This document shows positions 9,097 through 16,574 of a stretch of DNA of 64,000 nt, in pieces (position 1 is the stretch's first letter; each line of letters opens with the position of its first letter). The notes below the pieces were generated by a model, which saw nothing but the letters and a program-made list of their open reading frames with translations, was not told the origin of the DNA and did no database searches. Made by a program: the position numbers and the translations under genes. Origin of the DNA: Gemmobacter caeni (GTDB taxonomy: Bacteria; Pseudomonadota; Alphaproteobacteria; Rhodobacterales; Rhodobacteraceae); assembly GCF_003054195.1 (NCBI RefSeq), contig NZ_QBKP01000006.1, positions 218,929 to 282,928 on the forward strand, in the 5' to 3' direction.

Positions 9097-9928
9097 GGCA
9101 GGGCTCCGGCATGGGGGCCAGCAGCGGCTGGCCGAGGGTTTGCAGGCAAGGGTGGAGGAAAAGCGCCGCTCCGGCAATTACTTCTGCGGCGATCAGGCGC
9201 CGGGCAAGCGCCGCCCCCCGCGCCAGCGCCAGCGCAGCCTCTGTCGCGGTCAGGGGGGCGACCGAGGTCGTCACCGGCAGATCGCCAAGGTCGCTGTCGT
9301 GTCTCACCTGCCGCGCAGGCAGACGGGTGATGCCGGGGTGGCCCGGCAGGTCCACCGCATTGGCGATCATCGTCGCGGCGGCATCGGCGGCGGCGGCGCT
9401 GGCCGCGAGCACCGTGACGGCATCGGCAATGCCAAGCGACTGGCTGCGCCCGCACCAGCCCGATGTGGCGATGCCGCGCACCGGATCGGCGTGATGGATG
9501 GTCACGCGCGTCTCGCTGCCCGCAAAGGCGGCACTGTAGCTCGTGCCGGGCGTCAGATGCAGCGCGATGTCTCCGCCATTGTTCACATGGGCGCGGGTCA
9601 GGCCGGGACGCGGCATCACTGCCAGCACCGTCTCGGCCACCGCCCCGGCCACTGCGGCCATCGGCGTGATGAAGGCCGGGCGATGCGGCGCCACGGCCCG
9701 CGCCATACGGCGGGCGGTGGCGCCGCGCAGGGGCTGTGGCGTGGCACTGCGCAGGGCGGGCAGTTCCGCCACCAGTTCATCCAGCAGCGGTGCAAAGCGC
9801 ACGGCGGCGGCGGCAAAAGCGGCCTCCACCGCCTCCGGCGTGCCATCGGCGCCAAGGATCAGATCCATCGGGCCATGATGCAGATGCAGGCGACCATCGG
9901 GCAGGCGGCGGGCTTCGGCGGGCATCAT
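9089..9928 (-). CDS. UPF0280 family protein (ApbE-like fold)
   Basis: A 279-residue protein of the UPF0280 family: RRLPDGRLHLHHGPMDLIL at the N-terminus, then GATARRMARAVAPHRPAFI, AAVAGAVAE and VNNGGDIALHL. Structures of this family belong to the ApbE-like superfamily, whose best-known members attach FMN to proteins. A flavin-transfer or flavin-handling function is therefore possible but unproven. It overlaps the reductase gene above by four bases and the DUF1185 gene below by eight. The proximity to a Fe-S reductase suggests it serves that enzyme's maturation. Confidence 0.85.
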   Translation of the reverse strand: MMPAEARRLPDGRLHLHHGPMDLILGADGTPEAVEAAFAAAAVRFAPLLDELVAELPALRSATPQPLRGATARRMARAVAPHRPAFITPMAAVAGAVAETVLAVMPRPGLTRAHVNNGGDIALHLTPGTSYSAAFAGSETRVTIHHADPVRGIATSGWCGRSQSLGIADAVTVLAASAAAADAAATMIANAVDLPGHPGITRLPARQVRHDSDLGDLPVTTSVAPLTATEAALALARGAALARRLIAAEVIAGAALFLHPCLQTLGQPLLAPMPEPCLG

Positions 9929-11364
9929 GCCTCCCCCCGTGGCCGGATGCGCGCAGCGGTCGGGTATTCACCGCCCTTACGCAGGATGTCGGGCAGGTCG
10001 CGGATTGCCCCGGCATGGCCGCCCAATGCCAGATAGGCGTCGCGCGGCAGGGTGAACTCCAGCGGAGCCACCAGCGCCGGGGTCGGCACATAGCCGAAAG
10101 CGCCGGGCGGCAGGCGCGTCACATCCACCATGAAGGTGATACCACCGCCGGGCCAGATGTAGCACTCGGCCCCACCCGAGGTCAGCACGGTTTCCCCGGT
10201 CTGAACCGAGCGTGTCAGCTGCACCGGGTTGCGCGTGACGCCCGCCCGCAGGCTGCCCCCCGCCCCGCCCATGAACAGCACTGTGCAAAGCGAGGGTTCA
10301 CAGTTTTCCGCGATCAGATCGACAGTGGCGCGCAGCGCCTCGGGCAACGGCGTGGGTTGCGGGGTCAGGCTGTCATCAAGGATGTAGAAGCCCCAATCCT
10401 CACCCGTGGTGGAAACCATCAGGAGGCTCAACCCAGGCCGCGCGCCCTTCTTCGCCTCCCACGGCCCGAGGATCTCCAGCGGGTCGGTCAGCCGCGTGCC
10501 GCCCCAGCCAAGGCCGGGGTCCGAGACGCGGAAATAGCGGCCGGGGGTCGACCGATGCCCCTTTATGCGGATGCCGGTAGGTGGCCAGCCAATCACCTTG
10601 CCCGCCTGATGTTCCGATACCACGCCGGTAATATGGTCATCCACCACCACCACCTCATCCACCAGCCCCTGCCATTGCGCCGCGAACATCCCGATGGTGG
10701 CCGAGCCGCAGCCGACACGCATCCGGTGCTCGGGCTTGCCATCCACAATCGGCGCGCGCCCCGCCTGCACAATGACGGTTGAGCCGCCGTCGATTGCCAG
10801 TTCCACCGCCTCGCGGTTGCAGAGCGCGAGCAGGGTGGAACAGGTCAGCCGCCCCTCGGGTTTGGAGCCGCCGGTAAGGTGATGCACCCCCCCCAGTGAC
10901 AGCATCTGCGAGCCATATTCGGCCGTGGTGACATGCCCCACCGGCTCGCCCCCCGCGCGGACCGTGGCGCCCTCGGGGCCAAGGAAGCGGTCGGTGTCGA
11001 TCTTCACCTTGACGCCGCAGTAGGAAAAGATCGCCTCTGTCACCACGGTCACCATGTCCGCACCTTCGGGGCGGGAGGCGATGATGAAGGGCGCGGGTTT
11101 GAAATCCGGGTAGGTGGTGCCTGCGCCGATGGCAGTGACAGTCGTATCCGCCGGGGTCAGCGCGCCGTCCCAACCGGCACCTGCGAAGGGGATGACCGGC
11201 GTTCCGGATGCCAGAGCCTGCGACAGCATCACCAGGGGATCAGTGCGGACGATGCGACCCGAGTCATTGGCATAGCGGTCGCAGGCGCCGGTCTGGCCGG
11301 GGGCGATGTAGCACATCACCGGGCAGGCATCGCAGCGGATCTTCTCGGGCGCGGCGCTGGTCAT
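9925..11364 (-). CDS. 6-hydroxynicotinate reductase-like Fe-S protein
   Basis: A 479-residue protein matching the family annotated as 6-hydroxynicotinate reductase. The enzyme of that name in anaerobes reduces 6-hydroxynicotinate to the tetrahydro-6-oxo compound. A cysteine cluster near the N-terminus (C11, C14, C18, C28; CDACPVMC...GACDRY) fits binding of an Fe-S cluster. Many glycine-rich segments follow. The ATG at 11364 was chosen because the family-like sequence starts there; the frame is open up to 11538, into the end of the upstream gene. The enzyme would dearomatise a hydroxylated N-ring delivered by the molybdenum hydroxylase encoded upstream. The exact substrate is not certain. Confidence 0.82.
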   Translation of the reverse strand: MTSAAPEKIRCDACPVMCYIAPGQTGACDRYANDSGRIVRTDPLVMLSQALASGTPVIPFAGAGWDGALTPADTTVTAIGAGTTYPDFKPAPFIIASRPEGADMVTVVTEAIFSYCGVKVKIDTDRFLGPEGATVRAGGEPVGHVTTAEYGSQMLSLGGVHHLTGGSKPEGRLTCSTLLALCNREAVELAIDGGSTVIVQAGRAPIVDGKPEHRMRVGCGSATIGMFAAQWQGLVDEVVVVDDHITGVVSEHQAGKVIGWPPTGIRIKGHRSTPGRYFRVSDPGLGWGGTRLTDPLEILGPWEAKKGARPGLSLLMVSTTGEDWGFYILDDSLTPQPTPLPEALRATVDLIAENCEPSLCTVLFMGGAGGSLRAGVTRNPVQLTRSVQTGETVLTSGGAECYIWPGGGITFMVDVTRLPPGAFGYVPTPALVAPLEFTLPRDAYLALGGHAGAIRDLPDILRKGGEYPTAARIRPRGEA

Positions 11365-11391
11365 GGCATGGCCTCGGATGGCGGGGTTCGT

Positions 11392-11476
11392 GGGGGCTGT
11401 CTGCCCGTCGCCGGTCGGGCTTGAACCGATGGCGCCCAACCGGCGACCCCCGAAGGATATTTTTGCCAAGATGAAA
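11392..11476 (+). repeat. Composite intergenic repeat copy 1 (GC hairpin plus GGATATTT unit)
   Basis: The gap between the fused hydroxylase gene and the reductase gene contains GGGGGCTGTCTGCCC (11392-11406), then, about 40 bases on, ACCCCCGAAGGATATTTTTG continuing with CCAAGATGAAAG to 11476. The same two parts recur at 35511-35563, 43104-43205 and 49523-49570. Here the unit points against the direction of the surrounding genes. Confidence 0.65.
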
Positions 11477-11482
11477 GCAGCC

Positions 11483-14137
11483 TCATGCCCGGCACCCCTT
11501 AATCGCCGTGCGCAGCCGGTGCGGCAGCACCGGAACACGGGCCAAGGTGATGCCGGTGGCGTGGCGGATCGCGTTCAGGATCGCAGGCGCGGTGGGGATC
11601 AGCGTGTGTTCGCCCAACCCCTTGGCACCGAAGGGGCCTTCCGGGTCCGGCACCTCGATCAGCAGGCTTTCTATGGGCGGCACGTCCGAAGTGGTAGGAA
11701 TCAGGTAATCATGCAGGTTCTCGGTCCGGCCGGGCAGATATTCTTCCATCAGCGCAAGGCCGATGCCCTGCGCGATACCGCCCTCGATTTGCCCTCGCGC
11801 CAGCAGCGGGTTGATGGCGCGGCCAAGGTCATGCGCCGCAGTGATCTTCAGGAGCCGCACCGCCCCCAGCGCGGCATCGACCTCAAGTTCCACCATCTGC
11901 GCGCCGAAGCCATAGACGGCATAGGGAATGCCCTGCCCGTTTTCATCCAGAGTTGTAGTGGGCGGGTCATAGCTTTCCTCGGCCATCAGCACATAGCCGA
12001 AGGGGTCTTCCGGCAGCGCGGCAAGGCTCAGCCGCGCGGTCTGGCCGTTTTCAGTGCCGGTCAGCGTGACGCCCTCCAGCGCCAGCCGCGCGCCCTGCCC
12101 CATGTTCAGCCGCCGCAAAATCTCGGCCCGCAGCGCGGCCCCAGCCGCCTGTGCCGCGCGGCCCGAGACGAAGGTCTGCCGGCTGGCTGAGGTCTTGCCC
12201 GCATCCGGCGTCAGCGCGGTATCGGGGCCGATCAGGCGCAAGGCGGCCAGCGGCAGGCCCAGCGCCTCTGCCGCGATCTGCGGGATGACGGTGTTGGACC
12301 CCTGCCCGATGTCGGTCGCGCCCTGATGCAGCACCGGCACACCCGCACGGGTCAGGCCCAGCCGCATGGTCGAAGGATTGGGCAGCGAGGTATTGCCGCA
12401 GCCATACCAGCAGGTCGCCAGCCCCACTCCGCGCCCCGGCACCTGCGCCTCGGCCAAGGCGCGCTGCCAGTGCGGGCGCAGCGCGGTCAGGCATTCATGG
12501 ATGCCCGGCGCGGCGAGGCGCTGGCCTGTGACGGTTTCGTCGCCGGCGCGCAGGGCGTTGCGCAGCCGGAACTCCAGCGCGTCGATGCCCGCCGCCTCGG
12601 CCAGCCGGTCGATCAGCGTTTCCGACAGCAACATCGCCTGCGGCACGCCGAAGCCCCGGAAGGCGCCGGAAACCGGACCATGGGTATGCACCGCCCGCGC
12701 CTCGGCCGCATAGGCGGGCATCCGGTAGGGACCGGAGGCATGGACCGGCACGCGATTGGCCACCGTCGGCCCCCAGCTTGCATAGGCGCCGGTGTCGAAA
12801 CTGCCGTCGAAGGTCATGCCCGTCAGTCGCCCTTCGGCATCGCAGCCCAGCGCCGCGCGCATCCGCCCCGGATGGCGCTTGGTGGTGGAAGTCATGCTTT
12901 CGCTGCGGCTGTAGGTCATCCGCACGGGCCGCCCGGTGCGCAGCGCCACCAGCCCGATCAGCGGTTGCAGGCTGACATCCAGTTTCGAGCCAAACCCGCC
13001 CCCCACCGCCGAGGGCAGGATGCGCACCCGCTCCGGCGGCAGGCTCAGAACGGCGGCGGTATCGTCGCGGTCCATCACCGGCGCCTGGGTGCAGGCACGG
13101 ATGCAAAGCGTGTCGCCTTCCATCCAGGCTGCACCCGCCTCGGGCTCGATATAGGCATGTTCGACGAAAGCGGTCTGCATCTCGCCCTCGACCACGAAGG
13201 CGGAATCCGCCAGCGCGGTAGCGGCATCGCCGCGCCGCACACGGCCCGCAATCAGGATATTGCCGGGACGCGAGGGATGGACCAGCGGCGCGTCCGGCGC
13301 CTCTGCCTCTGCCATCGTGACCGGCGGCAAGGACTGCCAGTTGACCGGGAAGCTGGAAAGGTCTGGTTCCGCCCCATCCTCGAAAGCCACCAGTGCCACC
13401 GCCTCGCCCCGAAAGCGGGCGGTGCCCTCGGCCAGCGCGGGTTGGTCTGCGAAGGCCGGGATGACGCCAAAGGCATTGCGGCCGGGGATGTCGGCAGCGG
13501 TGAACACCTGTGCCTGCTGCGCCGCGGCCCAGGCCGCCAGATCGCCGAAAGTGAAGCGCGCATGCGGATGAGGCGACCGGATCGCCCGCGCCACCAGCCC
13601 GCCCTTCTGCCAGACATCGGCACCGAACAGATCGCCCGCCACCTTGGCCGCACCATCCAGCCGGGGAATGGCCTGCCCCACCCGCCCCTCGGGCGCAGCG
13701 GGCGGCGGCGTGGTATCGCAGACTGCCGTGATGATGGCCTGATAGCCGGTGCAGCGACACAGAACACCGCCCAAGGCGGCCTCAGCCTCGGCGCGCGAGG
13801 GCGCGGGGTTCCGGCGCAGCAGCGCCAGCGCCGTCATCAGCATACCGGGGGTGCATATGCCGCACTGTGCCGCACCATGGCGCAGAAAGCTGGCGCGGAG
13901 CGCCGTCAGCAGCAGATCGTCGGCCTCGATGGTGGTGACATCGCGGCCCTTGGCGCGGGCGGTGGGCGTGAGGCAGGCGCAAACCGGCGCGCCATCCAGC
14001 AGCACGGTGCAGGCGCCGCAATCACCGGCATCGCAACCGACCTTGGTGCCGGTCAGCCCCGCCTCCTCCCGCAGCGCATCCGACAGGCGTCGGGTGGTGC
14101 CGATGAAGGAGACAGGCTTGCCGTTGACGCAGCTCAT
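11483..14137 (-). CDS. Fused [2Fe-2S] / molybdopterin subunit of a xanthine dehydrogenase-family hydroxylase
   Basis: An 884-residue fusion. Residues 1 to about 145 form the small Fe-S subunit: a plant-type ferredoxin motif GCDAGDCGACTVLLDG and a second cluster motif QCGICTPG...LCRCTGYQ. From about 150 onward is the large molybdopterin domain, with RLDGAAKVAGD, GGGFGSKLDVS, AFRGFGVPQ, GQGSNTV and, near the C-terminus, FGAKGLGEHTL, which contains the conserved active-site glutamate. The enzyme class hydroxylates heteroaromatic rings or aldehydes using water. The FAD subunit is encoded separately just upstream (four-base overlap). FeS-Mo fusion with a separate FAD subunit is a less usual arrangement. 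The substrate is probably an N-heteroaromatic, judging from the reductase next door. Confidence 0.93.
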   Translation of the reverse strand: MSCVNGKPVSFIGTTRRLSDALREEAGLTGTKVGCDAGDCGACTVLLDGAPVCACLTPTARAKGRDVTTIEADDLLLTALRASFLRHGAAQCGICTPGMLMTALALLRRNPAPSRAEAEAALGGVLCRCTGYQAIITAVCDTTPPPAAPEGRVGQAIPRLDGAAKVAGDLFGADVWQKGGLVARAIRSPHPHARFTFGDLAAWAAAQQAQVFTAADIPGRNAFGVIPAFADQPALAEGTARFRGEAVALVAFEDGAEPDLSSFPVNWQSLPPVTMAEAEAPDAPLVHPSRPGNILIAGRVRRGDAATALADSAFVVEGEMQTAFVEHAYIEPEAGAAWMEGDTLCIRACTQAPVMDRDDTAAVLSLPPERVRILPSAVGGGFGSKLDVSLQPLIGLVALRTGRPVRMTYSRSESMTSTTKRHPGRMRAALGCDAEGRLTGMTFDGSFDTGAYASWGPTVANRVPVHASGPYRMPAYAAEARAVHTHGPVSGAFRGFGVPQAMLLSETLIDRLAEAAGIDALEFRLRNALRAGDETVTGQRLAAPGIHECLTALRPHWQRALAEAQVPGRGVGLATCWYGCGNTSLPNPSTMRLGLTRAGVPVLHQGATDIGQGSNTVIPQIAAEALGLPLAALRLIGPDTALTPDAGKTSASRQTFVSGRAAQAAGAALRAEILRRLNMGQGARLALEGVTLTGTENGQTARLSLAALPEDPFGYVLMAEESYDPPTTTLDENGQGIPYAVYGFGAQMVELEVDAALGAVRLLKITAAHDLGRAINPLLARGQIEGGIAQGIGLALMEEYLPGRTENLHDYLIPTTSDVPPIESLLIEVPDPEGPFGAKGLGEHTLIPTAPAILNAIRHATGITLARVPVLPHRLRTAIKGCRA

Positions 14138-14967
14138 GCCACCGCCTCCATCGTCGCGCGGCGGGTCAGTTCTGCCGCCGCCTCCAGCCGATAGGCGGCG
14201 CTGCCGCGCACGTCGTCGATTGGGGCAAGGTCAGCAGCCAACAGATCGGGCGTGATGCGCGCCAGTGCCTCGGCCAGCGGCAGACCCCGGCAGGCCGTTT
14301 CCGCCGCTGCCAGACGACGCGCGGTCGGCGCACAGGCCCCGGCGGATAATGCAAGCTCGGCAATCACCCCGCCCTCCAGCCGCAGCCGCGCCGCCACCAT
14401 GGCAATGGAGATCACCAGATGCGCCCGCGCACCCAGCTTCTGAAAGGCCGACCGCCCCGCCAGCGCCTTGCGCGGCAGATGCAGGGTCAGCAGCAGTTCA
14501 TCCGCCGCCAGCGCGGTTTGTCGCGCGCCGGTCAGAAATTCGACCAGTGGAAGGCGGCGCGGACCACGGGGCGAGACAAGCTCCAGCTCTGCCTCCAGCA
14601 CAAGCAGCGGCGGCGCACCATCGGCGGCGGGCGAGGCATTGCAAAGATTGCCACCCACCGTGCCTGCATTCTGGATCTGCCACCCACCCACCTGCCGCGC
14701 CGCCTGTTGCAGGCCCGCACAGGCGGGCGGCAAATTGGCAGCGGCCAGAGCGGACCATGTGACCCCCGCGCCGATATACAGCCCCTCGGGGGTTTCGGTG
14801 ATCGCGGTCATCCCCGGCAGCGCGGTCAGGTCCAGCGCGGCAAAGCCCAAAGCCTGTCGCTGTGTAGCGGGATAAAGATCCGTCCCCCCCGCCAGCACAC
14901 GCCATCCGCCCGCGGCCAGAAGGCCAAGCGCCTGGTCAAGCGTATCGGGGCGCGCGTAATCGGTCAC
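14134..14967 (-). CDS. FAD-binding subunit of xanthine dehydrogenase-family hydroxylase
   Basis: A medium-subunit (CoxM/NdhF type) protein of 277 residues. FAD-binding segments VLAGGTDLYP (near 30) and QNAGTVGGNLCNASPAADG (near 100) are present. A GTG at 14967 preceded by GCGAGG is the preferred start; an ATG at 15030 in the same frame would place the start inside the operator-like palindrome and beyond the MarR upstream region. It transfers electrons from the Fe-S clusters of the fused partner to an acceptor. It is the first gene of the minus-strand operon and is divergent from the MarR gene. Confidence 0.9.
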   Translation of the reverse strand: MTDYARPDTLDQALGLLAAGGWRVLAGGTDLYPATQRQALGFAALDLTALPGMTAITETPEGLYIGAGVTWSALAAANLPPACAGLQQAARQVGGWQIQNAGTVGGNLCNASPAADGAPPLLVLEAELELVSPRGPRRLPLVEFLTGARQTALAADELLLTLHLPRKALAGRSAFQKLGARAHLVISIAMVAARLRLEGGVIAELALSAGACAPTARRLAAAETACRGLPLAEALARITPDLLAADLAPIDDVRGSAAYRLEAAAELTRRATMEAVA

Positions 14968-15014
14968 AAACGGCCTCGCGGGTTGCGGGTCGGGGCGGGA
15001 ACGGCGTGTAGATT

Positions 15015-15028
15015 GTTTGTATGCAAAC
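15015..15028. promoter_or_regulatory. Palindromic operator candidate between hydroxylase genes and MarR gene
   Basis: GTTTGTATGCAAAC is a near-perfect inverted repeat (GTTTG / CAAAC) in the divergent intergenic region. It shares TTTGTATGC with the site at 7095-7112. MarR proteins commonly bind short palindromes at divergent promoters, so this is a likely autoregulatory and operon operator. Confidence 0.5.
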
Positions 15029-15062
15029 ATCCTGCGGCGATCTGCCGCCCGCTGTCAACGAT

Positions 15063-15089
15063 TTTGATGGCAAGGGTTTTGATGGCAAA
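15063..15089. promoter_or_regulatory. Tandem TTTG-N4-CAA(A/G) half-palindromes, second operator candidate
   Basis: TTTGATGGCAAG (15063-15074) and TTTGATGGCAAA (15078-15089) are direct repeats, each of the form TTTG-ATGG-CAA, resembling TTTG-TATG-CAAA at 15016-15027. Three such boxes in 75 bases support a regulatory rather than coding role for this stretch, and argue for the MarR start at 15129. Confidence 0.4.
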
Positions 15090-15128
15090 GCGCTTGCCCC
15101 CGCCGTCCCCCGCCGCTATCGGAGAGGG

Positions 15129-15551
15129 GTGAGCGAGGAAACCGAACCCTATGTGCTGGACGATCAGGTCGGTTACCTGCTGCGGCGGGTGACGCAGCGC
15201 CACCTTGCGATCTTCTCGCAGCACATCCCCGAAATCACCGCCATGCAATTCGCCTGCCTGGTGCGGCTGCACCAACAGGGGCCGCTGAGCCAGAACCATC
15301 TGGGCCGCGCGGCCTCGATGGATGCGGCGACGGTGAAAGGCGTGGTGGGCCGCCTGGAAAAGCTGGGCCTTGTGACCCGCGCCGCCGATCCGGGCGACAA
15401 ACGCCGCCTGACCGTCACACTGACCGAGGCGGGCGCAGCACTTGTCTCTGCGCGCTATGCCGACGGGCTGCGCATCAGCGCCGCCACGATGGAACCGCTG
15501 AACCGGGCAGAACGGGCGCACCTTATGGCGCTCCTCAATCGCCTGACCTGA
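15129..15551 (+). CDS. MarR-family transcriptional regulator
   Basis: A 140-residue winged-helix regulator. The MarR core runs from LDDQVGYLLRRVTQRH through AMQFACLVRLHQQGPLSQNHLG and the recognition region DAATVKGVVGRLEKLGLV, to the wing DPGDKRRLTVTLTEAG. The GTG at 15129 gives a normal family length, though its GGAGAGG lies very close to the start. An ATG at 15021 is in frame, but the extra 36 residues are non-family sequence covering the TTTG..CAAA repeats. It is divergent from the hydroxylase operon and is its likely repressor, with a pathway compound as inducer. Confidence 0.85.
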   Translation: MSEETEPYVLDDQVGYLLRRVTQRHLAIFSQHIPEITAMQFACLVRLHQQGPLSQNHLGRAASMDAATVKGVVGRLEKLGLVTRAADPGDKRRLTVTLTEAGAALVSARYADGLRISAATMEPLNRAERAHLMALLNRLT

Positions 15552-16410
15552 GGTGTTCGGCCAATAGCGCCGCCAGCCCCTCCCGGTAGGTCGGATAGGC
15601 AAGCTGCACGCCAAGATCGCGCTTCATCCGGTCATTCCGCACCCGCTTGCTTTCGGCATAGAAACTGCGGGCCAGCGGCGTCATCTCAGCCTCGTCGACC
15701 GGCACGACCGGCGGCAGGTCCACTCCCAGTAACTCGGCCGCATGGGTCAGCACGTCCTGCGGCGGCGATGGGTCGTCGTCACAGACATTGTAGATCGCCC
15801 CCGGCTCGGGCTGGTTGATCGAAGCGTCCAGCACCTGCGCGATGTCCTCGACATGGATGCGCGAGAAATATTGCCCCGGCTTCACGATCCGCTGCGCAGT
15901 GCCGTCCCTGACCTTGCGGAACGGGCCACGACCGGGGCCGTAGATCCCGGCAAGGCGGAATATATGCAGGGGCAGCCCCTGAGCGGCGGCCAGCGCCTGC
16001 CAACCAGCCTCAGCCGCGACGCGCTGATGGCCGCGCGTGGTGCCGGGCGTCAGGGGTGTCGTCTCATCCACCCAGCCGCCCGCGTGATCGCCGTAGACCC
16101 CGGTGGTGGATAGATACCCCAGCCAGCGCAGCCCCGGCAGCGGCCGGTCGAACGCCTCCGGCGCCGCCGTCAGAACCGGATCGCCCGCCGCATCCGGCGC
16201 GGCGGAAAGCAGGATATGGCTTGCCCCCGCCACGGCTCCGGCCAGATCGACGCCGGGCCAGATCAGCGGCGTTACGCCCTCTGCCGCCATGGCCGCCGCG
16301 CGGTCGGCACTGCGGGTGGTGCCGGTGACCTGCCAGCCCTGCGCCAGAAGCCGCCGCGTCAGTGCCCGCGCCGAATAGCCGTAACCGATTGCCAGTAAAT
16401 GCCGTTCCAT
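15535..16410 (-). CDS. SDR-type NAD(P)-dependent epimerase/oxidoreductase
   Basis: A 291-residue extended short-chain dehydrogenase-like protein. The N-terminal Rossmann motif is LLAIGYGYSARALTRRL, a GxGxxA-like variant. Further segments are YLSTTGVYGDHAG (containing the catalytic-type Ser/Thr and Tyr) and FRLAGIYGPGRGPF. It resembles the bacterial YeeZ-like family, whose substrate is not known. The start at 16410 was chosen for the Rossmann strand; the frame is open upstream to 16524. The 3' ends of this gene and the marR gene overlap by 17 bases in convergent orientation. Confidence 0.82.
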   Translation of the reverse strand: MERHLLAIGYGYSARALTRRLLAQGWQVTGTTRSADRAAAMAAEGVTPLIWPGVDLAGAVAGASHILLSAAPDAAGDPVLTAAPEAFDRPLPGLRWLGYLSTTGVYGDHAGGWVDETTPLTPGTTRGHQRVAAEAGWQALAAAQGLPLHIFRLAGIYGPGRGPFRKVRDGTAQRIVKPGQYFSRIHVEDIAQVLDASINQPEPGAIYNVCDDDPSPPQDVLTHAAELLGVDLPPVVPVDEAEMTPLARSFYAESKRVRNDRMKRDLGVQLAYPTYREGLAALLAEHLRSGD

Positions 16411-16574
16411 CCTGCCCCGCCCTTCCCGTTCTCCCCGTTTTCGGCCCTGTCGCCGCCCTTGGCAAGGCGTGGTGGCGCGACCGCATGTCACGCGGCTTTC
16501 ACCAGCCTGCGTTAGCGCCCCCATAACAGACTTGATTTGCCCCCCGGCAAAGGTGCAAAAAGGGCGATCAAAAA

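Noticed and set aside
12326..14194. Long plus-strand open frame of 622 codons opposite the molybdenum hydroxylase
   Set aside because: Shadow of the fused FeS-Mo gene; no recognisable domains and unusual composition.
15021..15128. N-terminal extension of the MarR protein from ATG 15021
   Set aside because: The extra residues are not MarR-like and encode the TTTG-N4-CAAA repeats; the ATG itself lies inside a palindrome.
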